A stretch of DNA of 64,000 bases from Mucilaginibacter flavus (GTDB lineage Bacteria; Bacteroidota; Bacteroidia; Sphingobacteriales; Sphingobacteriaceae), in the NCBI RefSeq assembly GCF_030409315.1, contig NZ_JAUFPS010000034.1, positions 76,673 to 140,672 on the forward strand, given 5' to 3'. The notes under the pieces are model-generated. The model saw only the letters and a list, made by a program, of their open reading frames with translations. It searched no databases and was not told where the DNA came from. This document shows, one piece after another, positions 24,920 through 32,295 of the stretch. The first letter of the stretch is position 1, and the number at the start of each line of letters is the position of its first letter. The translations under genes were made by a program, and so were the position numbers.

Positions 24920-26596
24920 ATGAAGTTTAAATATCTGCTGCTTGTTTCCTTATCATTGGTAACCATATCGGTATCGGCACAAAATAAAAAAACTGTTGCC
25001 CCGGCTGCCTCGTCTTCTGTGCCCCGCCCCAAATTGGTGGTTGGTTTGGTGGTTGATCAAATGCGCTGGGATTACCTGTACCGTTATTATGACCGTTACC
25101 AAAGCGGCGGTTTTAAACGCATGCTCAACGAAGGTTTTACCTGCGATAATACCAATATTGATTACATCCCCACTGTAACCGCCGCCGGGCATACTTGTAT
25201 CTATACCGGCTCTATCCCTGCCCTTCATGGCATTGTTGGAAACGATTTTATCATCCAGGCTACCGGCAAATCTATTTATTGTACAGATGATAGCACGGTA
25301 ACCGCGGTGGGCAGTACTTCAAAAGCCGGCCAGATGTCGCCACGCAATTTGCAGGTTACTACGGTTACTGATGAACTAAAACTGGCCACTAACTTCCGTT
25401 CAAAAGTGATCGGCATCGCCTTGAAAGACCGCGGCGGAATTTTACCCGCCGGTCATACAGCAAACGCGGCCTACTGGTTTGATGATGCCAGCGGTAACTG
25501 GATCACCAGCACTTATTACATGAACGATTTACCTGCATGGGTTAAAAAATTCAACGATCAAAAGATTCCAGAAAAATATCTGAAACAGGATTGGAATACA
25601 CTTTACCCAATAAACACTTACCTGCAAAGCGCACCGGATAACAGCCCAAGGTATGAGGGTAAATTTGCCGGTATGGAAGCGCCAACCTTCCCCATCAAAA
25701 CATCAGAATTGTATAAAGGCAAAATGGGATTAATCCGCTCAACACCGTACGGCAACTCCATGACGCTTGACTTGGCCAAAGCCGCCGTAGAAAGTGAACA
25801 ATTAGGCAAAAATACCGTTACCGATTTTTTAGCGGTAAGCCTGTCATCAACCGATTATATCGGTCACCAATTTGGACCAAACTCTGTAGAGGTTGAGGAT
25901 ACTTATTTAAGGCTCGACCGCGACATTGCCGCCTTTCTCAACTATCTCGATGCTACTGTTGGCAAAGGCAACTACACTGTATTTTTATCTGCCGATCATG
26001 GCGCTGCCCACAACCCAACTTTCCTGAAGGATCACAACATCCCGGCAGGTACCTGGGATGATGGCGGTACCCAAAAAGAGCTGAACACCATGCTGAATGA
26101 TAAGTTCAAGGTAGATCATTTAGTAATCAGCATGGATAACTACCAGGTAAACCTTAATAATGCCGCTATTAAAAAAGCGGGCATCAGCGAAGATGCTATT
26201 AAGGCCGAATGCATTGCTTACCTGCAAAATCAAAGCCAGGTTGCCTATGCTATCGATCTGCAAAAAATTCAAACAGCCAATATTCCTGATGACTTGCGCA
26301 GCATGGTCATTAACGGTTACAACGCCGAGCATAGTGGTGTAATCCAAATTATTTTAAAACCAGGTTACTTCACCGGCCATGGTACTAACGACCGCGCGTC
26401 AACAGGCACCACACATGGTACCTGGGCACCGTATGACAGCCACATCCCACTGGTATTTATGGGCTGGGGAGTTAAACACGGCAGTCTTAATCGCCAAACG
26501 CATATGACAGATATTAGCGCCACCATAGCGGCCCTGTTACACATCCAGGCACCTGATGGTAATGTGGGTAAAGTGATCAGCGAGGTTATAAAGTAG
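24920..26596 (+). CDS. PafA-type alkaline phosphatase (secreted)
   Basis: The ATG at 24920 starts the signal peptide (558 aa in total). The alkaline-phosphatase active site is readable: D46 (VVDQM), nucleophile T87 (TVTAAGHT) and N108 (VGNDF). K169 and R171 (ALKDRGG) match the Lys/Arg pair of PafA that favours phosphate monoesters. STDYIGH, ADHGAAH and THGTWAPYD carry the zinc ligands. It acts in the periplasm. Its place between a thiamin receptor/transporter and a ThiE/TenI-like gene suggests that it removes phosphate from thiamin phosphates before inner-membrane uptake (inferred). Confidence 0.9.
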   Translation: MKFKYLLLVSLSLVTISVSAQNKKTVAPAASSSVPRPKLVVGLVVDQMRWDYLYRYYDRYQSGGFKRMLNEGFTCDNTNIDYIPTVTAAGHTCIYTGSIPALHGIVGNDFIIQATGKSIYCTDDSTVTAVGSTSKAGQMSPRNLQVTTVTDELKLATNFRSKVIGIALKDRGGILPAGHTANAAYWFDDASGNWITSTYYMNDLPAWVKKFNDQKIPEKYLKQDWNTLYPINTYLQSAPDNSPRYEGKFAGMEAPTFPIKTSELYKGKMGLIRSTPYGNSMTLDLAKAAVESEQLGKNTVTDFLAVSLSSTDYIGHQFGPNSVEVEDTYLRLDRDIAAFLNYLDATVGKGNYTVFLSADHGAAHNPTFLKDHNIPAGTWDDGGTQKELNTMLNDKFKVDHLVISMDNYQVNLNNAAIKKAGISEDAIKAECIAYLQNQSQVAYAIDLQKIQTANIPDDLRSMVINGYNAEHSGVIQIILKPGYFTGHGTNDRASTGTTHGTWAPYDSHIPLVFMGWGVKHGSLNRQTHMTDISATIAALLHIQAPDGNVGKVISEVIK

Positions 26597-26602
26597 TGAG
26601 AA

Positions 26603-26680
26603 AGTCCGGAAGTCGGAAAGTCCGAAAGATTGTAGTTTTTATTATCTTTCGGACTTCCGGTCTTTACTGACTTCCGGACT
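26603..26680. repeat. GTCCGGAAGTC inverted repeat
   Basis: The units AGTCCGGAAGTC...GTCCGAAAGAT (26603-26630) face ATCTTTCGGACTTCCGG...GACTTCCGGACT (26644-26680). The same family forms the inverted repeat at 62341-62524, where one arm is translated. Confidence 0.8.
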
Positions 26681-26686
26681 AAAATC

Positions 26687-27310
26687 ATGAAAAAATATAT
26701 CTCCCGGTTTCACTACCTCACGCAGGATCTTCCAGATCGCACTCATATTGAACAGGTTGAAACAGCCTGCAGCGCCGGGGCCAACTGGGTGCAATACCGA
26801 TGCCTTACTAAGCCCGATGATGAACTAATAGCCGAGATCAGCCAAATTGCCGGCATTTGTGACGACTGGGGCGCTACCCTCATCGTTACCAATCACTATC
26901 ACCTTATTCATAAGGTTGATGTACAGGGCGTACATATTGAAGATCTTGATGCCGATTTTGCCGCCATCCGTAATTTTATTGGCGAGGATAAAACGCTTGG
27001 CGTATCTGCCACAAATTTGACGGGCCTATTAAAACTACAAAATACCGGCGTTGTTGACTATTGCGGTTACGGCCCGTTTGCGCACACCGATACCAAACCA
27101 AATGACTTTCCTTTATTAGGCTTTAATGGCTACCGCGAATTAGAAAAAGCGCCTATTGATATACCTGTCATCGCGGTAGGCGGCATACAGCTAAAAGATG
27201 TTGAGCAGCTGCTCAAAACCGGCATTTATGGCATAGCGGTTTCATCGGCAATAAATTTATCTCCAAGTCCGGCCAGCATGGTTAAAGAGTTTTACAGATC
27301 GATGTATTGA
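26687..27310 (+). CDS. ThiE/TenI-like protein (thiamin phosphate synthase family)
   Basis: This 207-residue TIM barrel of the ThiE/TenI family has VQYRCL (residues 35-40), IVTNH (66-70), VQGVHIEDLD, GVSATN, the phosphate loop YGPFAHTDTKPN (128-139) and VIAVGGI. In B. subtilis ThiE the corresponding residues are QxRxK and ND. Here the Lys is Leu40 and the Mg-binding Asp is His70, while the T-x-T-K loop is kept. Synthase activity is therefore doubtful, and it may be a TenI-like or other salvage enzyme. It is the last gene of the TPP-riboswitch locus. Confidence 0.85.
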   Translation: MKKYISRFHYLTQDLPDRTHIEQVETACSAGANWVQYRCLTKPDDELIAEISQIAGICDDWGATLIVTNHYHLIHKVDVQGVHIEDLDADFAAIRNFIGEDKTLGVSATNLTGLLKLQNTGVVDYCGYGPFAHTDTKPNDFPLLGFNGYRELEKAPIDIPVIAVGGIQLKDVEQLLKTGIYGIAVSSAINLSPSPASMVKEFYRSMY

Positions 27311-27470
27311 TTTTCAAAGCGTTAACAAATGGCGCTACCAATACTTTTTTTCTGAACAAACTGAACGGGAGTTTATAAAGTCCTTATACACAATATTTTC
27401 GTTGATTAGAATAATTTAAACTGAATTTGTAAATTGCATATAAATCCAATAACCATTATCCCTAATCTTT

Positions 27471-28322
27471 ATGGAAACCTATAACAAAGTGTGGCGTTTG
27501 TTTTTTGCCGTGTCGTTAGTTTCAATCGCGATTTTACAATTCATCTGCACTGGTTTCCGGCCTGTGATTATGCCGCCAGAACCGGCGTTTATTGGGCAAA
27601 GCACGTTTTGCATGTGCGTAGCGGGCATTATGCTCATCCTGGTATCTGTAGCCATCATTTTTGGCATCAACTCACACATTGTGGCCGATTACCTTGGCGC
27701 TTTTATGCTGTTGATCCTTATCGTTTTCCAAATTCCTTATAACATCAAAACCAATCTGCTTTTCCTGGGCGGATGGGGTGATGCCTTTAAGTTATTGGCT
27801 TTTTGCGGCGGGGCGCTGGTGGTGGCCACTTCCTTACCGACCGAAAAAGTGAGCGGCATAGATGCCATTGCCGATAGGCTACGCCCTTATGGCCCCTATT
27901 TTTTTGCAACTACCATGATCGTTTTCGGGATAGAACATTTTGTATACCCTTCTTTTGTTGCAACCCTTGTACCCACCTGGGTGGGCTTCCCTTTATTCTG
28001 GACTTATTTTGCCGCCATCGCGCTCATTGCCGCCGGTACGGCTATCATGTTTAAAATAAAAGTAAAACTGGCGGCTAATTTATTAGGGATAACCCTGTTT
28101 TTATGGCTCATTACGCTGCATATTCCGCGGGCTGTTGCCGCTCAAAAGCAGGATAACCTGAAACGCAGCGCGGCGTTGCTTAAAAACCCTAAAGATGATA
28201 CCGCCAACGGAACAAAAGTAAGCGAATCTACCGCCAACGAGTGGACCAGCGTTTTTGAGGCTTTGGGCTTTAGCGGCATCGCCTTTTTAATTGCCGGTAC
28301 CTATAAACCCGGGGGCGAATAA
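27471..28322 (+). CDS. Membrane protein with duplicated DoxX-like halves
   Basis: This 283-residue protein has eight predicted helices in two similar halves. The first contains FRPVIMPPEPAFIG...ADYLGAFMLLILIVFQIPY. The second contains EHFVYPSFVATLVPTWVG...ANLLGITLFLWLITLHIPR. The second half looks like DoxX/DUF4267-type four-helix proteins, so the gene arose by internal duplication. The function is unknown. It lies 160 bp after the ThiE/TenI-like gene and may be outside that operon. Confidence 0.65.
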   Translation: METYNKVWRLFFAVSLVSIAILQFICTGFRPVIMPPEPAFIGQSTFCMCVAGIMLILVSVAIIFGINSHIVADYLGAFMLLILIVFQIPYNIKTNLLFLGGWGDAFKLLAFCGGALVVATSLPTEKVSGIDAIADRLRPYGPYFFATTMIVFGIEHFVYPSFVATLVPTWVGFPLFWTYFAAIALIAAGTAIMFKIKVKLAANLLGITLFLWLITLHIPRAVAAQKQDNLKRSAALLKNPKDDTANGTKVSESTANEWTSVFEALGFSGIAFLIAGTYKPGGE

Positions 28323-28451
28323 TTAATTTGAGAATGAGCTATTTATTGGGCTTAACTACTTTCAAATTCATGTAAAAACATTTTCAAATGTTTAATTTGC
28401 CGGGGTTTAAAAGTCAGTTTTGCTTATCTTCACGCAAAAAATTTTGATAGC

Positions 28452-28880
28452 ATGACAGCTTACAGCTTTTTACAACATCTTCACTCGGGTTTCAGGTATA
28501 TTGTACTGGCGCTAATTGTGGCAGCCATTATTGGTTCGCTAATTGGCTGGCTGGGCAAAAAATTATACACCAACGGCAATCGCAAGCTTAACTTGTTTGC
28601 CATGATATCGGCCCATACACAATTGCTTATCGGTATTGTGTTGTATTTTGTAAGTCCGTTGGTACAGTTTAACAACGAAACCATGAAGAATAAAGTAACC
28701 CGCTATTTTACTGTTGAACATTGGGTTATTATGATCATCGCGCTGGTTTTAATTACCATTGGCCACAGCAAATCAAAAAAAGCAGCTACTGATGAGGCTA
28801 AGCACAAAACCGTTTTTGTGTTCTATATCATCGCTTTAGTACTTATTTCGGCCGGTATTATACTTATCCCACGTAGCTAA
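28452..28880 (+). CDS. Four-helix membrane protein, possible cytochrome b-like
   Basis: This 142-residue protein has four membrane helices and conserved histidines placed in or near them (LQHLHSGFRY, SAHTQLLIG, VEHWVIM, TIGHSK). Similar small Bacteroidota proteins are sometimes labelled cytochrome b, and the paired His would allow heme binding. That is not shown here. It ends 33 bp before the trp promoter. Confidence 0.6.
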   Translation: MTAYSFLQHLHSGFRYIVLALIVAAIIGSLIGWLGKKLYTNGNRKLNLFAMISAHTQLLIGIVLYFVSPLVQFNNETMKNKVTRYFTVEHWVIMIIALVLITIGHSKSKKAATDEAKHKTVFVFYIIALVLISAGIILIPRS

Positions 28881-28913
28881 TAGGATTTAGCAATAAATAA
28901 AGTTTCAAAAAAA

Positions 28914-28943
28914 TTTGATAATTCATTTTTCTTTATAAATTTG
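28914..28943 (+). promoter_or_regulatory. trp operon promoter
   Basis: The -33 TTTG (28914-28917) and -7 TAAATTTG (28936-28943) are 18 bp apart, an exact Bacteroidota consensus. Transcription would start near 28950, right at the leader peptide ATG (28952). Confidence 0.8.
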
Positions 28944-28951
28944 TGACCTCA

Positions 28952-29020
28952 ATGATTAAAAACACACATACAAACATCTGGTGGCACCAATTAAATTTGG
29001 CAGCCGGGTATGTTTTTTAG
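28952..29020 (+). CDS. trpL: trp leader peptide with tandem Trp codons
   Basis: This 22-residue ORF has the order MIKNTHTNIWWHQ... and ends at TAG (29018-29020). Two adjacent TGG codons are at 28979-28984 (residues 10-11). It starts within a few bases of the predicted transcription start and is followed by a strong terminator before trpE. This is the layout of a ribosome-mediated attenuator: stalling at the Trp codons senses low charged tRNA-Trp. Confidence 0.85.
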   Translation: MIKNTHTNIWWHQLNLAAGYVF

Positions 29021-29088
29021 TCATAGATGATCTAATCAATTGTAAACCTAAGTGAAAACCCGGCGACCCCAATTCGCCGGGTTTTTTT
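29003..29088 (+). promoter_or_regulatory. trp attenuator (antiterminator/terminator switch)
   Basis: The terminator stem AAACCCGGCGA (29056-29066) and TCGCCGGGTTT (29074-29084) is followed by T-rich sequence. GCCGGGT (29003-29009), at the end of the leader ORF, is perfectly complementary to ACCCGGC (29058-29064), the 5' terminator arm, so it forms an antiterminator. ACATAC (28966-28971) can pair with GTATGT (29008-29013) as the protecting 1:2 stem. A ribosome stalled at the Trp codons frees 29003-29009; one at the stop codon covers it. Confidence 0.85.
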
Positions 29089-29115
29089 ATTTATAAAATT
29101 TTTGAAAACATAAAA

Positions 29116-30525
29116 ATGAGCAACTTTAAAATAACAACTACTTATAAAAAGCTATTGGCCGATACCACCACGCCGGTAAGCATTTACCTGCGCCTGCGCG
29201 ATGTATTCCCCAACTCGCTGCTGCTGGAAAGCTCGGACTACCACAGCCGCGAAAACAGTTTGAGCTATATTGTTTGCGAACCTATTGCCGGCCTGGTGCT
29301 CAACAACGGCATCCTTAAAACACAATACCCCGATGGCAGCCAGGAAACCAGCGAAGCCGGGACCTTTGAGCTGATAGAGGAGCTTAATAAATTTGTGGGC
29401 AAGTTTGAAACAGACTCGCTCCCTGTAAAAATGATCACCAATGGCTTGTTTGGTTATTTCACCCACGAGGCTGTTGAACACTTTGAAACCATCAAGCTAA
29501 AAGATAGCGACGACGCAACCCGCCAGATCCCGGTGATGCAGTACCACATATACCGGTACATCATAGCGGTCGACCATTTTAAAAATGAGCTATACATTTT
29601 CCATAACCAGGCAGAAGGCGGACCAACCAACGGCGGTATCGAAAAATTAGAGTACCTGATCAAAAACAAAAACTTCCCCGAGTATAGCTTCAAAAGCAAT
29701 GGCCCCGAGCAATCGAACTTAAAAGACGAAGAGTTTATTGCCATTGTTGAAAAAATGAAGCAGCATATTTACCGGGGCGATGTTTTCCAGATCGTTCCAT
29801 CACGGGCATTTTCCCGCGCTTTTCAGGGCGATGAATTTAATGTTTACCGGGCTTTGCGCTCCATTAACCCTTCGCCATATTTATTCTACTTTGATTATGG
29901 CGATTTCAGGATCTTCGGCTCATCGCCCGAGGCGCAGATCACCATTAAAAACAAAGTGGCCAGCATTTTCCCTATAGCAGGTACATTTAAACGCAGTGGC
30001 GACGACGAAAAAGATGCCGAAATAGCCCGGGCTCTTGAAGCCGATCCCAAAGAATCGGCCGAACACGTGATGCTGGTAGATCTTGCCCGTAACGACCTGA
30101 GCAGGCATTGCGAACAGGTTGAAGTGAAGGCGTTTAAAGAAGTGCAATATTACTCGCACCTCATCCATTTGGTGTCGCACGTGAGCGGTAAACTATTACC
30201 TGCCGTCTCCTCTTTTAAAATTGTGGCCGATACCTACCCTGCCGGTACACTAAGCGGCGCGCCAAAATACAGGGCGATGGAGATCATTGACGAAAACGAG
30301 AAAACCAAACGCAGCTTTTACAGTGGCGCAATCGGCTTCATGGGCTTTAATGGCGATTTTAATCACGCCATCATGATCCGCTCCTTCCTCAGCAAAAACA
30401 ACACCCTGCATTACCAGGCCGGGGCAGGCATTGTAGCCGGCTCGGTTGCCGAAAGCGAGTTAAGGGAAGTGGATACCAAGATATCAGCGCTGAGAAGAGC
30501 TGTGGAGTTGGCGGAAGAACTGTAG
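29116..30525 (+). CDS. trpE: Anthranilate synthase component I
   Basis: This 469-residue chorismate-binding enzyme has LLES (residues 31-34), the Trp feedback site. Active-site motifs follow: GSSPEAQITIKN, PIAGTFKRSGDD, DLARNDLSRHC, TYPAGTLSGAPKYRAMEII and AGAGIVAGSVAESELREV. It makes anthranilate from chorismate with ammonia from TrpG. It is the first structural gene behind the attenuator. Confidence 0.96.
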   Translation: MSNFKITTTYKKLLADTTTPVSIYLRLRDVFPNSLLLESSDYHSRENSLSYIVCEPIAGLVLNNGILKTQYPDGSQETSEAGTFELIEELNKFVGKFETDSLPVKMITNGLFGYFTHEAVEHFETIKLKDSDDATRQIPVMQYHIYRYIIAVDHFKNELYIFHNQAEGGPTNGGIEKLEYLIKNKNFPEYSFKSNGPEQSNLKDEEFIAIVEKMKQHIYRGDVFQIVPSRAFSRAFQGDEFNVYRALRSINPSPYLFYFDYGDFRIFGSSPEAQITIKNKVASIFPIAGTFKRSGDDEKDAEIARALEADPKESAEHVMLVDLARNDLSRHCEQVEVKAFKEVQYYSHLIHLVSHVSGKLLPAVSSFKIVADTYPAGTLSGAPKYRAMEIIDENEKTKRSFYSGAIGFMGFNGDFNHAIMIRSFLSKNNTLHYQAGAGIVAGSVAESELREVDTKISALRRAVELAEEL

Positions 30526-30528
30526 TGA

Positions 30529-30560
30529 TATCGGATTTCGGAATTTCGATTTCGGATTTA
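30529..30560. repeat. ATTTCGG simple repeat between trpE and trpG
   Basis: TATCGGATTTCGGAATTTCG followed by ATTTCGGATTT fills the 77-bp spacer. It is a low-complexity dispersed unit without a gene. Confidence 0.5.
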
Positions 30561-30602
30561 AAAAATTAGAATTTAGGATTTTCCCTTTTAGAATTTAAAG
30601 AA

Positions 30603-31175
30603 ATGAGCAAAATATTAATAATAGACAATTACGATTCTTTCACCTATAACCTGGTGCATTTGGTTAATGAGCTTGGCCTGCAATGCGAGGTTTGGAGGAA
30701 CGATAAATTCTCGCTGGAGGATGTGGACGCTTTTGATAAGATCATCCTTTCGCCGGGCCCGGGCATACCATCTGAGGCTGGTTTGCTATTGGATGTAATT
30801 GAAAAATACGCGCCAACCAAAAGTATTTTCGGTGTGTGTTTAGGCCAGCAGGCTATTGCCGAAGTTTTTGGCGGCAGCTTGTATAACCTTAGTCAGCCAA
30901 TGCATGGCATAGCCACGCCCATAAAAGTCACCGATAAAAGCGAGCAGTTGTTTAAAGACCTACCCGAAAGCTTTAAGGTAGGCCGCTATCACTCATGGGT
31001 GGTAAGCAATGATGGGCTGCCTGAAACATTACAGGTTACCGCCATTGACGAGGCTGATAATTCCATCATGGCGTTATCGCACAAGGAATATGACGTGCGT
31101 GGTGTACAGTTTCACCCGGAATCTATCCTTACCGAGTTTGGTAAAGAAATGATGGGCAACTGGTTAAAGGCGTAA
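30603..31175 (+). CDS. trpG: Anthranilate synthase component II (glutamine amidotransferase)
   Basis: This 190-residue class I amidotransferase has catalytic Cys79 (GVCLGQQ), His172 and Glu174 (FHPES), and the oxyanion loop SPGPGIPSEAG. It supplies ammonia to TrpE. It could also serve PabB, as in many bacteria with one shared amidotransferase. It lies 77 bp after trpE in the same orientation. Confidence 0.95.
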   Translation: MSKILIIDNYDSFTYNLVHLVNELGLQCEVWRNDKFSLEDVDAFDKIILSPGPGIPSEAGLLLDVIEKYAPTKSIFGVCLGQQAIAEVFGGSLYNLSQPMHGIATPIKVTDKSEQLFKDLPESFKVGRYHSWVVSNDGLPETLQVTAIDEADNSIMALSHKEYDVRGVQFHPESILTEFGKEMMGNWLKA

Positions 31176-31235
31176 TTGCCGGATAATGATAACTTTGCGT
31201 TAACATAATAAATATACATCCGTAGTTGCGGTGAA

Positions 31236-31268
31236 AGACTTACGAAGTTTTAAAAACTTCGTAAGTCT
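31236..31268. repeat. 33-bp palindrome, copy 2 of 2
   Basis: This is the same palindrome as 4698-4730, inverted, with matching flanks (GCGG-GAAAG before, GGGA-TCT after). It sits in the trpG-trpC spacer, where trpD would be expected. Confidence 0.85.
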
Positions 31269-31320
31269 GGGAATCTACGACATGCTTTCAAAAACTTCGC
31301 AGGATCACCCTGTGCCGTTT

Positions 31321-31349
31321 GGAGATTGCTTCGTACCTCGCAATGACGG
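31321..31349. repeat. GATTGCTTCGTACCTCGCAA repeat
   Basis: GGAGATTGCTTCGTACCTCG followed by CAATGACGG is a widespread type of intergenic repeat (a 'CGTCATTGCGAGG' unit on the other strand). It is a second repeat family inserted in the trpG-trpC gap. Confidence 0.6.
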
Positions 31350-31370
31350 TTCTTTACAACTTTTAGTCGC

Positions 31371-32153
31371 ATGACCATACTTGATAAAATAGTTGCCAAC
31401 AAAAAAAAGGAAGTAGCTTACGCTAAAAAACGTACATCATACGTAGAACTTGAAGAATCTGATTATTTCCATAGAGAAACCTATTCATTCAAAGATTTTT
31501 TGCTTGATCCAACCTGCAGCGGCATTATTGCCGAGTTTAAGCGCAAATCGCCATCAAAGGGTATTATCAACGATAAAGTTAGGGTAAGCAAAGTCACTAC
31601 CGACTACGCCGCCGCGGGCGCTTCTGCCCTATCGGTACTAACCGACCGCAATTTTTTTATGGGTCGCAAAGCCGATTTAAAAAGGGCACGTTCTGTAAAC
31701 ACCATCCCCGTTTTGCGAAAGGATTTTATGATAGATGAGTACCAGGTAATTGAAGCCAAAGCCTTGGGTGCCGATATCATCCTGCTCATTGCGGCCATCC
31801 TTACCCCCGCCGAAATTGATAAAATGGCCACCCTTGCCAAAAGCATTGGCCTTAACGTACTGCTGGAAGTACACAATCTGGAAGAACTGGAGCGTAGCAT
31901 CCACCCCAAACTTGACGCTATCGGTGTAAATAACCGCAACCTGGCCGATTTTACCGTATCTGTGGATACATCATACCAACTGGCCAAACATATCCCCGCA
32001 GAGTTCCTTAAAATATCCGAAAGCGCCATCAGCGATCCCGAAACCATCAGGCATTTAAAATTAGCCGGCTTTAACGGCTTTTTAATTGGCGAAACATTTA
32101 TGAAGCAGGCTGATCCAGGGCAGGCGATGAAGGATTTTGTGGCGCAGTTGTAA
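31371..32153 (+). CDS. trpC: Indole-3-glycerol phosphate synthase
   Basis: This 260-residue TIM barrel has IIAEFKRKSPSKG with the catalytic Lys, VLTDRNFFMG, VLRKDFMID, LLEVHN, IGVNNRNL and ISESAI. It closes the indole ring from carboxyphenylaminodeoxyribulose phosphate. It is monofunctional; no TrpF domain is fused. It follows trpG by 195 bp of repeats, and no trpD, trpF, trpB or trpA follows. Confidence 0.96.
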   Translation: MTILDKIVANKKKEVAYAKKRTSYVELEESDYFHRETYSFKDFLLDPTCSGIIAEFKRKSPSKGIINDKVRVSKVTTDYAAAGASALSVLTDRNFFMGRKADLKRARSVNTIPVLRKDFMIDEYQVIEAKALGADIILLIAAILTPAEIDKMATLAKSIGLNVLLEVHNLEELERSIHPKLDAIGVNNRNLADFTVSVDTSYQLAKHIPAEFLKISESAISDPETIRHLKLAGFNGFLIGETFMKQADPGQAMKDFVAQL

Positions 32154-32240
32154 TATCGGGCTTATTTATTGCAATACATTTTATTGACTTGTCGTCAATT
32201 GCAGATTATTGCAGTAGAAATTAAAATAAGTTTTTAAACA

Positions 32241-32277
32241 AAAGAGGGAGTTACCATTATGGCAACTCCCTCTTTTT
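32241..32277. terminator. Bidirectional terminator between trpC and susD-like gene
   Basis: AAAGAGGGAGTTACCA (32241-32256) pairs with TGGCAACTCCCTCTTT (32260-32275) with one mismatch; a T-run follows and an A-run precedes. It serves both convergent genes. Confidence 0.85.
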
Positions 32278-32295
32278 GTATGAAATTAACTATAA

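Noticed and set aside
28952-29020. Chance ORF explanation for the trp leader
   Set aside because: The tandem TGG codons, exact promoter placement and complementary antiterminator/terminator segments together make chance unlikely; kept as a feature.
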